This document shows positions 1 through 8,105 of a stretch of 64,000 nucleotides of DNA, piece by piece. The notes below the pieces were generated by a model. It did no database searches and had not been told where the DNA came from. It was given only the letters and a program-made list of their open reading frames with translations. Origin of the DNA: Bacteroidota bacterium (GTDB taxonomy: Bacteria > Bacteroidota > Bacteroidia > Chitinophagales > Chitinophagaceae); the NCBI GenBank assembly GCA_947452905.1, contig CANGEP010000001.1, positions 186,001 to 250,000 of the forward strand. Reading direction: 5' to 3'. How positions within the stretch are numbered: position 1 is the stretch's first letter; each line of letters begins with the position of its first letter. The translations under genes and the position numbers were made by a program.

Positions 1-7
1 AATAATT

Positions 8-247
8 ATGAGTCAGTTTGAACCCCCCATTTATTGGAATGATCACGAAGATATAGCCCAGAAATTGTATGAAAAATTTGGAGATGACTATTCCGAATCC
101 AAGATTTATCGTGTTCGCTTTACTGATTTATTAGAATGGGTATTAACACTACCACATTTTGAAGGCAAAAGAGAAGAGTCTAACGAAGGGCATTTGGAAA
201 TGATCCAAAGCGCCTGGGTCTATGAATGGCGAGATAATCAAAAATAG
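8..247 (+). CDS. iscX: IscX-family Fe-S cluster assembly accessory protein
   Basis: 79 residues, the usual IscX length. It carries the family pattern: IYWNDHEDIA near the start, a central RFTDLLEWV block, and SNEGHLEMIQSAWVYEW at the end. In other bacteria IscX is a small acidic adaptor that binds the cysteine desulfurase IscS and iron and tunes Fe-S cluster assembly in the cytoplasm; that role is known for the family and not shown here. The ATG at 8 fits the family N-terminus. Its partners are not adjacent, although hscB lies at 52 kb. The next gene begins 29 bases downstream on the same strand. Confidence 0.85.
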   Translation: MSQFEPPIYWNDHEDIAQKLYEKFGDDYSESKIYRVRFTDLLEWVLTLPHFEGKREESNEGHLEMIQSAWVYEWRDNQK

Positions 248-276
248 GCTTAACTTTAGGTTCTAAACTATTTCCC

Positions 277-792
277 TTGTTAGCCGAATTTAAAAAAATC
301 AAGTGTTTTGTTTTTGATGTTGATGGCGTTTTAACCAATGGCAATTTATTGGTGATGCCTGGGGGTTTAATGGCTAGAGCCATGAATATAAAAGATGGAT
401 ATGCCATGCAGTTGGCTATAAAAAAAGGGTATCAGGTATGGGTTATTTCTGGGGGTAATTCCGAAGAAGTAAAAGCAAGACTTAATAATTTAGGTATAAC
501 TGAAGTACATATGAAAGTGGGTGATAAGTTATCCTTATTAAATGAGTTATCGATACTTAATACAGTTAGTTTAGACGAGATGATTTATATGGGTGACGAT
601 ATGCCAGATTACGAAGCTATGAAAGCAGTGGGTATTGCTGCTTGTCCAGCAGATGCTTGTTTTGATATAAAACAAATCTCCACCTATTTTTCCACCTACA
701 AAGGAGGTGAGGGTTGTGCTAGAGATGTGATTGAGAAAGTGTTAAAATTGAATGATCACTGGGATACCATCGATCATATTAAGGCACAATAA
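277..792 (+). CDS. kdsC: KdsC-like HAD phosphatase (3-deoxy-D-manno-octulosonate 8-phosphate phosphatase family)
   Basis: 171-residue C0-type HAD phosphatase. Motif I FDVDGVLTNG holds the nucleophile Asp14 and acid/base Asp16, WVISGGNS is motif II, a Lys follows in KVGDKL (motif III), and YMGDDMPD is the Mg-binding motif IV. Size and motifs match KdsC, which frees KDO from KDO 8-phosphate for lipopolysaccharide core synthesis. Related nonulosonate phosphatases look alike, so the substrate is inferred. No ATG lies upstream of motif I in this frame; the TTG at 277 is the only reasonable start. Probably co-transcribed with the UbiA gene 21 bases downstream. Confidence 0.8.
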   Translation: MLAEFKKIKCFVFDVDGVLTNGNLLVMPGGLMARAMNIKDGYAMQLAIKKGYQVWVISGGNSEEVKARLNNLGITEVHMKVGDKLSLLNELSILNTVSLDEMIYMGDDMPDYEAMKAVGIAACPADACFDIKQISTYFSTYKGGEGCARDVIEKVLKLNDHWDTIDHIKAQ

Positions 793-813
793 TTAATTTC
801 AAAAATAACCTCC

Positions 814-1749
814 TTGAAAATCCTTATTCATTTTTTAAAACTAGTAAGATGGCCAAACTTGGTGTTTATCTTATTAGCAGAATCTTTATTTCATTTTTGT
901 ATTTATAAGCCCTTATATCCAAATGCGGGAATCCAAGCAGATAATCAGTTTTATATTATTTTGATTTCTTATTTATTTATTGCTGCTGCTGGATATATTA
1001 TTAATGATTATTTTGATATTAATATTGATCAAGTAAATAAACCCGAAAAAGTAGTTGTGGGTGCCTACATAAGCCGAAGATGGGTTATTTTTTGGCACTT
1101 ATTGTTAAGTATCATTGGCATATATATATCGGCTATTACTTTTCCCTTTAAAGATTATTGGCATATTCATGTAGGAAATTTAGCAACGGTATTATTACTA
1201 TGGTTTTACTCTACCAATTTTAAGAAAGATTTTTTTATTGGCAATTTGGTTATCTCATTATTAACTGCATGGTCTATAGCAGTAGTATATTTTTCGAAAT
1301 TCACTATGTCTCAATTAACGCATCCTTCTATTGCAGATACAGCTAATTTTAGATTCATAAAACTAATGGCAATCTATAGTGTTTTTGCATTTATATTAAC
1401 ACTAGTTAGAGAAGCTTTGAAAGATATGGAGGATTTGGAAGGGGATGCTAAATTTAATTGTAAAACTTTGCCTATTGTTTGGGGGCTTAAGCCTACAAAA
1501 GTATATATCACTGTTTGGTTAGTAGTAGTGATAGGCATGCTAGGATTTATCCAATTATATGTAATCCCATTTGGATGGTGGTATACTATTGTTTATTGTG
1601 TAGGTTTTATTATTACACCTTTGATTTTAGTTTTAGTAAAATTAAAACAAGCTTTTTCACATAAAGATTTTTCTGTTTTAAGTGCTTATATAAAATGGTC
1701 AATGTTGGCCGGGATTTTATCAATGAGCTTTTTTTATTTTTTATTATAA
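814..1749 (+). CDS. UbiA-family prenyltransferase (geranylgeranylglycerol-phosphate synthase-like)
   Basis: 311-residue integral membrane protein with about eight or nine hydrophobic segments. The first UbiA Asp-rich motif is NDYFDINIDQVNKPEK and the second is DMEDLEGDAKF, which together bind Mg-prenyl diphosphate. In Bacteroidota this subgroup is usually annotated as geranylgeranylglycerol-phosphate geranylgeranyltransferase, but the acceptor (glycerol phosphate, quinone ring or other) cannot be read from the sequence. The start is TTG at 814, placed directly before the first amphipathic and membrane segment (KILIHFLKLVRWPNL). It lies between a KdsC-like gene and maf with tiny gaps, so these three are likely one transcript. 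Confidence 0.8.
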   Translation: MKILIHFLKLVRWPNLVFILLAESLFHFCIYKPLYPNAGIQADNQFYIILISYLFIAAAGYIINDYFDINIDQVNKPEKVVVGAYISRRWVIFWHLLLSIIGIYISAITFPFKDYWHIHVGNLATVLLLWFYSTNFKKDFFIGNLVISLLTAWSIAVVYFSKFTMSQLTHPSIADTANFRFIKLMAIYSVFAFILTLVREALKDMEDLEGDAKFNCKTLPIVWGLKPTKVYITVWLVVVIGMLGFIQLYVIPFGWWYTIVYCVGFIITPLILVLVKLKQAFSHKDFSVLSAYIKWSMLAGILSMSFFYFLL

Positions 1750-1752
1750 TTC

Positions 1753-2340
1753 ATGTACCCAATAATTTTAGCTTCACAATCACCTCGCAGAAAGATGTTA
1801 TTAGAATGGGCTTGTGTGCCATTTGACGTTGTAGTGGTAGAAACTGCAGAGGATTATCCCTTATCCATGCCTGCTGCTGAAGTACCTGCATTTATTGCCT
1901 CTAACAAAGCTGGTGCAGTAGTAAATAAATTAGCTACAGAAAAAAAAGATATTGCTACTTTCTTTGTTATTGCTGCTGACACCATAGTTGTTTTAGGAGA
2001 TTCCATTTTAGGAAAACCCAAAGACCGTACACATGCCATCGAAACGCTGAAAATGTTATCAGGGAAAACACATCAAGTTATTACTGGGGTTTGTATTGTT
2101 TACAAAACCCAAACCTATACTTTTAGTGAGATCACCGAAGTTAGTTTTCATAATTTAACAGAACAACAAATTTGTTTTTATGTTGACGAGTTCAAGCCCT
2201 ATGATAAAGCAGGCGCTTATGGCATTCAGGATTGGATAGGTGTTGTGGGAATAAAAGAAATAAAAGGTGATTTTTATAATGTCATGGGACTTCCTGTTAG
2301 TAAATTACTTCAAAAAATAAAGCAGCTAGAGATGCTCTAA
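1753..2340 (+). CDS. maf: Maf-family nucleoside triphosphate pyrophosphatase
   Basis: 195 residues with the Maf signature ILASQSPRRKMLLE at the N-terminus and the catalytic Asp in AADTIVVL (around residue 76). The C-terminal YDKAGAYGIQD block is also typical. Members of this subgroup hydrolyse dTTP/UTP and modified nucleotides to monophosphates, a house-cleaning role that has also been linked to septum control. The ATG lies three bases after the UbiA stop, so translational coupling is likely. It faces the OsmC gene on the opposite strand, 27 bases away, with no clear hairpin between them. Confidence 0.88.
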   Translation: MYPIILASQSPRRKMLLEWACVPFDVVVVETAEDYPLSMPAAEVPAFIASNKAGAVVNKLATEKKDIATFFVIAADTIVVLGDSILGKPKDRTHAIETLKMLSGKTHQVITGVCIVYKTQTYTFSEITEVSFHNLTEQQICFYVDEFKPYDKAGAYGIQDWIGVVGIKEIKGDFYNVMGLPVSKLLQKIKQLEML

Positions 2341-2367
2341 CTGCTTTACAAGTAAATTTATATTCTA

Positions 2368-2772
2368 CTACAACCAGTTAAAGGCTATATCTAACTCAAC
2401 ATCAGGGTGTAAAGATCTTTCGACCGGGCATGTTCTTGCTACTCTTTCTAATATTTCCTTAGTCTTATCATCCAATCCTAAACTGGGCATAGTTACATGT
2501 GCAATAATCTTGCCTATTCTTCTAGGATCAGCAACCATAATTTTAGTGACTTCTACTTTGGCACCATCTAAAATAATACCCATACTTTCTGCTTTAATAC
2601 CCATTGTAGTAATCATACATGCACCTAATCCGGTGGCAATTAAATCGGTGGGTGAAAATCTTTCACCTTTCCCTTTATTATCGGTAGGGGCATCTGTTTC
2701 AATAGCAGAGCCACTTTGTAAATGCAGGCAGGTAGTTCTTAAATTGGATTCATAAGTAACGGTTGCTGTCAT
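2368..2772 (-). CDS. OsmC/Ohr-family protein
   Basis: 134 residues. The two family cysteines are visible in LGACMITTMG and RTCPVERSLHPDV, the pair that reduces organic hydroperoxides in Ohr and OsmC. The sequence is closer to the OsmC/YhfA-like branch, with FSPTDLIATGLGAC before the first Cys, than to classical Ohr. The expected role is peroxide detoxification in the cytoplasm; the substrate is not certain. It is divergent from lipA, with an 84-base AT-rich gap holding the lipA -7 element. Confidence 0.8.
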   Translation of the reverse strand: MTATVTYESNLRTTCLHLQSGSAIETDAPTDNKGKGERFSPTDLIATGLGACMITTMGIKAESMGIILDGAKVEVTKIMVADPRRIGKIIAHVTMPSLGLDDKTKEILERVARTCPVERSLHPDVELDIAFNWL

Positions 2773-2836
2773 AGTATACTATTTTATTTGATTTATGATT
2801 TCGGTAAAATTACAATATTATTAGGCTTCATTCTTG

Positions 2837-2844
2837 TATTTTTG
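2837..2844 (+). promoter_or_regulatory. -7 element of lipA promoter
   Basis: TATTTTTG matches the Bacteroidota TAnnTTTG -7 consensus and is followed by CA. It ends 12 bases before the lipA ATG, giving a very short leader. No clear -33 TTTG is seen at the normal spacing. Confidence 0.5.
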
Positions 2845-2856
2845 CAGGGTTAATAA

Positions 2857-3792
2857 ATGGATGTTATGCAAGAATTACCCCTTCTAAATGCTGAACCAGT
2901 GGAGCGTCTTAAAAAACCAGATTGGTTGAGAGTTAAATTACCCATTGGGGAATCCTATAAGCATGTCAGAGGATTAGTGGATAATCATAAATTACATACC
3001 ATTTGTGAAAGTGGTAATTGTCCTAATATGGGTGAATGCTGGGGAGAGGGTACAGCCACTTTTATGATTTTAGGCAATATATGTACTAGATCATGTCAGT
3101 TTTGTGCCGTGGCTACAGGCCGACCTAAGCCAGTGGAATGGGACGAACCACAAAGAGTAGCAGAAGCGGTTTTTTTAATGAAAGTAAAGCATGCTGTTCT
3201 AACAAGTGTAGATAGAGATGAATTACCTGATGGGGGTTCTATTATTTGGGCTAATACAATTAAAGCCATTAAAACATTAAGTCCAGAAACCACTTTAGAA
3301 ACTTTAATCCCTGATTTTAGAGGGATAAAAGAACAAATTGACAGAATCATTGAAGCTGCACCTGAAGTGGTGAGTCACAATATGGAAACTGTAGAACGTA
3401 ATACAAGACGCGTTCGAGTTCAAGCAAAGTATGATCGTAGTTTAGGGGTGTTGGAAGCTTTAAAAAAAGGAGGTCGTCGAACTAAAACAGGATTAATGTT
3501 AGGAATTGGAGAGCATAAAGAAGAGGTTATACAAACTATGAAAGATTTAGTAAATGTAGGATGTGATGTTTTAACATTGGGACAATATTTACAGCCCACC
3601 AAAAAACATTTACCTGTGCAAAGATTTGTTCATCCAGATGAGTTTGCGGAGCTCAGACAAATAGGGTATGAGTTGGGTTTTGATTACGTAGAAAGTGGCC
3701 CTTTAGTAAGATCTTCTTATCACTCAGAAAAACATGTGATACAAGGATGGGGCATTAATAAATGGAGAGAAGAGCAAGCATTGAAAAAATAA
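2857..3792 (+). CDS. lipA: Lipoyl synthase
   Basis: 311 residues, full length. The N-terminal auxiliary cluster motif is [12 protein letters not shown] and the radical-SAM motif is CTRSCQFC, so both [4Fe-4S] clusters should form. The C-terminal RSSYHS motif holds the Ser that ligates the auxiliary cluster. LipA inserts two sulfurs into octanoyl chains on lipoyl domains of the pyruvate and 2-oxoglutarate dehydrogenases and the glycine cleavage H protein. The ATG at 2857 fits the -7 box just upstream; an in-frame ATG at 2866 is an alternative. It is followed by a strong bidirectional terminator. Confidence 0.96.
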   Translation: MDVMQELPLLNAEPVERLKKPDWLRVKLPIGESYKHVRGLVDNHKLHTICESGNCPNMGECWGEGTATFMILGNICTRSCQFCAVATGRPKPVEWDEPQRVAEAVFLMKVKHAVLTSVDRDELPDGGSIIWANTIKAIKTLSPETTLETLIPDFRGIKEQIDRIIEAAPEVVSHNMETVERNTRRVRVQAKYDRSLGVLEALKKGGRRTKTGLMLGIGEHKEEVIQTMKDLVNVGCDVLTLGQYLQPTKKHLPVQRFVHPDEFAELRQIGYELGFDYVESGPLVRSSYHSEKHVIQGWGINKWREEQALKK

Positions 3793-3804
3793 TATTGTTG
3801 TTCC

Positions 3805-3840
3805 ATAAAAAAGCCCCTAAAAATTTAGGGGCTTTTTTAT
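3805..3840. terminator. Bidirectional intrinsic terminator between lipA and the ROK kinase gene
   Basis: Perfect 10-bp stem AGCCCCTAAA (3812-3821) / TTTAGGGGCT (3824-3833), with an A-run before and a T-run after. It works for both converging genes. Confidence 0.9.
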
Positions 3841-3855
3841 GGGCAGAGGTAAATA

Positions 3856-4809
3856 TTAATTTTCCCACATGAGTGCAGAAGCGCCTAAAATAGCAGCATC
3901 TGATTCTTTTAAATGGCTCACTAATATTTTAATTTTATTCTGGAAAACTTCAATCAAATTTGCTTCCATATGTTCTCTAGTGGGTTTTAAAATTAAATCA
4001 CCCGCTTTAGTTAAGCCTCCAAATAATATGATTGCTTCTGGACTTGAGAACATGACAAAGTTAGCAAGTGAAATACCTAAAATTCTTCCCGTAAATTCAA
4101 AAACTTCTTTGGCTACCTCATCTCCTGCGATGGCAGCATCAAACACTACTTTAGAATCTATTTTTTCTACAGGGGTATTTCTCATCAAACTTGGTCGGTC
4201 GGTATTATTTAAAATTTCTACAGCCGATTTAGCAACACCAGTGGCAGAGGCGTAAGACTCTAAAGAACCTTTTTTACCTGTGCCAGGATGTAAGCGACCG
4301 TCAGGAATAATGATGGTATGGCCTAATTCACCAGCCATTCCATCATGACCATAAATGAGTTGTCCATTGGCTACAATACCACTTCCAACACCTGTTCCTA
4401 AAGCAATTAAAATAAAATCTTTCATCCCCTTTGCAGCACCATACATCATTTCACCCACTGCAGCAGCATTAGCATCGTTGGTTAATTTTACAGGTAATTT
4501 AAATTTGTCTTGTAATAATTTAGCCAAAGGAATAATGCCTTTCCAGGGTAAGTTTGGTGCATATTCAATTGTCCCAGTGTATACATTTCCATTGGGTGCT
4601 CCCACGCCAATACCTTTGATACGACCAAAGCCACCAACATTCTCAATAAGTACAGATAATTTTTCATACAATTCATCAATAAAAGTATGTATTTGTTCAT
4701 GTCCTCTTGTAGACATAACATCAGATGACAAAACATTGCCTAAATTATCAACGATACCAAATTTTGTACCTGTACCACCGATATCAATTCCCACTACAAA
4801 TGAGTCCAT
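3856..4809 (-). CDS. ROK-family sugar kinase (putative glucokinase)
   Basis: 317 residues. The phosphate-binding motif GIDIGGTGTKFGIVD is at residues 7-21, NDANAAAVGE follows, and ALGTGVGSGIV is present. ROK proteins phosphorylate glucose or related hexoses, or act as repressors; there is no DNA-binding domain here, so it is a kinase. The usual zinc motif (CxCGxxGC) is missing: the region reads HPGTGKKGSLESYAS, with no cysteine, although the His of the GELGH motif is kept. The gene is 28 bases downstream of an FHS sugar permease on the same strand, which suggests uptake followed by phosphorylation of one hexose. Confidence 0.85.
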   Translation of the reverse strand: MDSFVVGIDIGGTGTKFGIVDNLGNVLSSDVMSTRGHEQIHTFIDELYEKLSVLIENVGGFGRIKGIGVGAPNGNVYTGTIEYAPNLPWKGIIPLAKLLQDKFKLPVKLTNDANAAAVGEMMYGAAKGMKDFILIALGTGVGSGIVANGQLIYGHDGMAGELGHTIIIPDGRLHPGTGKKGSLESYASATGVAKSAVEILNNTDRPSLMRNTPVEKIDSKVVFDAAIAGDEVAKEVFEFTGRILGISLANFVMFSSPEAIILFGGLTKAGDLILKPTREHMEANLIEVFQNKIKILVSHLKESDAAILGASALMWEN

Positions 4810-4837
4810 TTTTGTTTCTTTATTTTCAATTAATTAA

Positions 4838-6526
4838 TTAATGTCCAGCTGCTGCTTCTGTTTCTTCATAATTAATGCCTTGTTTTTTTAATATCCCTTT
4901 TACTGCCATGGCAAAGAATAATATATAGGCAAAACATAAAACAGGCACCCAGAAAGAGTTATGAATACCATAGCCAGGAGTGCTTAGGTGTGATGATTGT
5001 AAGAAATCGGAAAGTTTACCTTGGATTGGAGGAATAATTCCACCCCCTAAAATCATCATAATTAAGAAAGCAGCCCCTTGAGTGGTATACTTGCCTAATC
5101 CAGCAATAGATAAAGCAAATATGGATGGCCACATTATTGAACAAGCAATACCGCCCGTTAAGAAAGCATAGGTAGCCAAATCTCCTTTGTTAAAAATACC
5201 CACAAGCATGGATACAATTCCAATTAAACTAAAAATCATTAAAGTTTTTGCTGGCTTATCTTGGCTTAAATAAAAGGCGCCAATTTGAATGAATATACAT
5301 ACCACATACATATATAATGGGCTCATATCATATTGAGCAATGCTGTTTACGCCAATTACAATTCCAAAAGCAACTAATGGAACTATTAGGGTTAATATTT
5401 TTTTTGTGTTCGATTTAAATTCAAAAGCAGAAATGGCACCTGTCCAACGTCCAATCATCATACTTCCCCAATACATTGAAATATAAGGGGCTATTTTTGA
5501 AGAAGGAATACTACCAAAGTCGACTTGCTTTAATAATTCACCTAAGTTTGAACCAATGGCAACTTCGACACCCACATAAACAAAAATGGCTAACATACCC
5601 AATACTAATTGAGGGTATTTCATCGCGCCCCAGCCGTTTTCATTTTTTTGAGCAGTAAAATTGGCATATAACAAACCAATAACTACGGTAGCTAGTGCTC
5701 CGAATAACCATTTTAATCTCATGGTTTCTAAATCGAGGCGAGTAGCATCAGTTAAAGTTGCTGGATCAATTTTGTAACTATTAAAAATGGGTACAAACAT
5801 AACTATTAAAACACCTGTCATAATTACTAAAAGAGTAAGCGCTTTATTGGCCGGTTCAATTTTTTCTTCAGAAATACCTGCGGGTACTTTTTTGGAAAAA
5901 TGAAACAAAGCTGCTGCGGCTAAGAACAACACACATACAGCACTGTATAAAACCACTACTTTACTTAAACTTAAGGCTGCAATTTGATCATCGGTGATAG
6001 CTGCCGCAGTACCAAATAACGCGAAGGCAACTACAATAGGGCCAATAGAGGTTCCGAATGAGTTAATACCCCCTGCCAAATTTACACGGCTTGCCCCTGT
6101 GCTAGGGTCACCTAGAGCAATGGAGAAAGGTTGTGCAGCTGTTTGTTGTAATGAAAAACCTAATGCCACAATAAACAATCCCACTAACATGCCTGTAAAA
6201 GTATTAGCATTTACGGCAATGATCATAGCTACAGCACCAATGGCCGAAAATAATAATCCGTATACAATACTTTTTTTATAACCCCATTTTCCCACTAAAT
6301 CTTTACCTCCAAATGCACCGTAAGCGAATAAGCCGAGGGCGCCAATGTAGTAAGCCAAATAAAAGGCAAAATCAACTAGTTGACTTTGAAATTGGTCTAA
6401 ATTAAATTTGTGTTTACAAAAAGGGATGAATACGCTATTACTCGAAGCAATAAATCCCCAGAAAAAGAAGACCACAATCAGGGTCGACAAAGCGCCTGTG
6501 TTGGTAGGTTGTTTGGTTTGGCTCAT
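4838..6526 (-). CDS. FHS-family (FucP-like) sugar:H+ symporter
   Basis: 562-residue MFS permease. The N-terminal FFFWGFIASSNSVFIPFCK segment and the QQTAAQPFSIALGDP and RVNLAGGINSFG blocks are hallmarks of the glucose/galactose/fucose FHS family. It is about 130 residues longer than typical FucP. An insert around residues 225-295 contains two additional hydrophobic segments, implying about 14 membrane spans. The substrate is probably glucose or galactose, given the ROK kinase 28 bases downstream; this is inference. It is transcribed away from glgA across a 147-base region with candidate operator cores. Confidence 0.86.
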   Translation of the reverse strand: MSQTKQPTNTGALSTLIVVFFFWGFIASSNSVFIPFCKHKFNLDQFQSQLVDFAFYLAYYIGALGLFAYGAFGGKDLVGKWGYKKSIVYGLLFSAIGAVAMIIAVNANTFTGMLVGLFIVALGFSLQQTAAQPFSIALGDPSTGASRVNLAGGINSFGTSIGPIVVAFALFGTAAAITDDQIAALSLSKVVVLYSAVCVLFLAAAALFHFSKKVPAGISEEKIEPANKALTLLVIMTGVLIVMFVPIFNSYKIDPATLTDATRLDLETMRLKWLFGALATVVIGLLYANFTAQKNENGWGAMKYPQLVLGMLAIFVYVGVEVAIGSNLGELLKQVDFGSIPSSKIAPYISMYWGSMMIGRWTGAISAFEFKSNTKKILTLIVPLVAFGIVIGVNSIAQYDMSPLYMYVVCIFIQIGAFYLSQDKPAKTLMIFSLIGIVSMLVGIFNKGDLATYAFLTGGIACSIMWPSIFALSIAGLGKYTTQGAAFLIMMILGGGIIPPIQGKLSDFLQSSHLSTPGYGIHNSFWVPVLCFAYILFFAMAVKGILKKQGINYEETEAAAGH

Positions 6527-6541
6527 AACATTCGTTAGTTT

Positions 6542-6603
6542 AATCGTTTTATAATCGTTAAATCGATTCCGTAAAATACTTAAAAATTGCTAATAAAACG
6601 ATA
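6542..6603. promoter_or_regulatory. Cluster of LacI-type half-symmetric operator cores between the sugar permease gene and glgA
   Basis: Four copies close to the AAnCGnTT core of LacI-family operators: AATCGTTT at 6542, AATCGTTA at 6553, AATCGATT at 6561 and AAACGATA at 6596. The first two are one helical turn apart. They sit in the 147-base divergent gap. No LacI-type gene is in the window, so the regulator is unknown. Confidence 0.35.
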
Positions 6604-6673
6604 TTTGAAACCTTAAAATTCAGGTTGGAAGTATAGGGACTATTTTGTAAATTTAAATAAATTAAAACAAACC

Positions 6674-8086
6674 ATGGTGATTGTACATGTGAGCGCAGAA
6701 TGTTATCCAATGGCTAAAGCTGGTGGCTTAGGTGATGTGGTAGGAGCCTTACCCAAATACCAAAATAAAATGGATGATCATTCGATGGTGGTTATGCCCA
6801 TGTACAAAACAAAATTCTTGGAACAAAATGAGTGGGAAGTACATTTTAAAGGCAATACTAATTTAGGGGATTGGTTTTTTGATTATACTATAATAAAGTT
6901 AAAGAATGAATCTTTAGGTTTCCCATTGTATTTGGTGGACATTAATGGCTTATTGGATAGACCAAAAATTTATGGATATACCGACGATCATGATCGTTTT
7001 ATTGGTTTTCAAATTGCAGTAGTTAATTGGTTAACTCATTGGGCTGAACAACCCTCCATAGTTCATTGCCATGATCATCAAGCTGGATTAATACCATTTA
7101 TGATGAAGCATTGCTATGATTATCAAAAACTACAAAATGTAAAAACGGTACTTACTATTCATAATGCACAATATCATGGATCTATGGGCTGGGATAAAAG
7201 TATTTTAATACCTAGATGGGATTTATGGAAAAAAGGTTTATTAGAATGGGATAATTGCATTAATCCTTTAGCCACTGCCATTAAATGTGCCGATAAAGTA
7301 ACTACAGTTAGTAACACTTATATGCATCAACTCAAATTGCAATCTAATGGACTTGAGTCTTTATTTGAAATCGAATGGGCTAAATGTGTAGGTATATTAA
7401 ATGGGATTGATAATGAGCTTTGGAATCCAGCAACCGATCCAATGATACCTTATCATTACGATGTAAAATTGGTAATGGAGGGCAAGAAAAAAAACAAAGA
7501 AATAATTTGTACGCGCTATCATTTGGATGTTAAAAAACCACTCATTGTTTTTATTGGTAGATTAGTTCATGAAAAAGCAGCAGATGTTTTGCCTGGTGCC
7601 ATTCAACATGCTTTAGATAAAACCAATTGTGGCGCCAATTTCTTAATAATAGGCGCCGGTGATACAGCCACAGAGTCGGCTTTACAATACTTAGTACAAC
7701 TATATCCTGGTAACTATAATACATTTATTGGGTATGATGAAAAAACAGGGCATGAAGCTTATGCTGCTGCCGATTTTTTATTAATGCCCTCAAGAGTGGA
7801 ACCTTGTGGATTAAATCAAATGTATAGTTTACGCTATGGTACCATTCCGATGGTTAGAGATACAGGTGGTTTGCATGATACCGTTGTAGATATGGGAGAG
7901 TTAGATGGATTTGGAATTCGTTTTTTACATGCCACCGAAAATGATATTGTGTATTCAATCGAAAGAGCGATTTCTGTTTTTAAGGATAAAACTCAGATGA
8001 AAAAAATGATTGAATATTGTATGCAAATTGATCATAGTTGGGAATCGGTTGTGAATGATTATAAAAAAGTATATCAGTCAATTTAG
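6674..8086 (+). CDS. glgA: Glycogen synthase (GT5, ADP-glucose)
   Basis: 470 residues. The GT5 substrate motif KAGGLGDVV begins at Lys15, and the C-terminal GT-B half has IGRLVHEKAADV and the SRVEPCGLNQMYSLRYGT block that holds the conserved catalytic Glu. It extends alpha-1,4-glucan from ADP-glucose in the cytoplasm. It is the first gene of a five-gene run glgA-glgC-transporter-amylase-glgB on the plus strand. The ATG at 6674 places the conserved VIVHVSAECYPMAKAGG directly at the N-terminus, as in the family. Confidence 0.93.
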   Translation: MVIVHVSAECYPMAKAGGLGDVVGALPKYQNKMDDHSMVVMPMYKTKFLEQNEWEVHFKGNTNLGDWFFDYTIIKLKNESLGFPLYLVDINGLLDRPKIYGYTDDHDRFIGFQIAVVNWLTHWAEQPSIVHCHDHQAGLIPFMMKHCYDYQKLQNVKTVLTIHNAQYHGSMGWDKSILIPRWDLWKKGLLEWDNCINPLATAIKCADKVTTVSNTYMHQLKLQSNGLESLFEIEWAKCVGILNGIDNELWNPATDPMIPYHYDVKLVMEGKKKNKEIICTRYHLDVKKPLIVFIGRLVHEKAADVLPGAIQHALDKTNCGANFLIIGAGDTATESALQYLVQLYPGNYNTFIGYDEKTGHEAYAAADFLLMPSRVEPCGLNQMYSLRYGTIPMVRDTGGLHDTVVDMGELDGFGIRFLHATENDIVYSIERAISVFKDKTQMKKMIEYCMQIDHSWESVVNDYKKVYQSI

Positions 8087-8105
8087 AAATTATAAATTAG
8101 TGGAT

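Noticed and set aside
4355-4837. Plus-strand open frames across the ROK kinase gene
   Set aside because: They are shadows of the minus-strand kinase, with Pro/Ser/Ile-rich translations and no family likeness.
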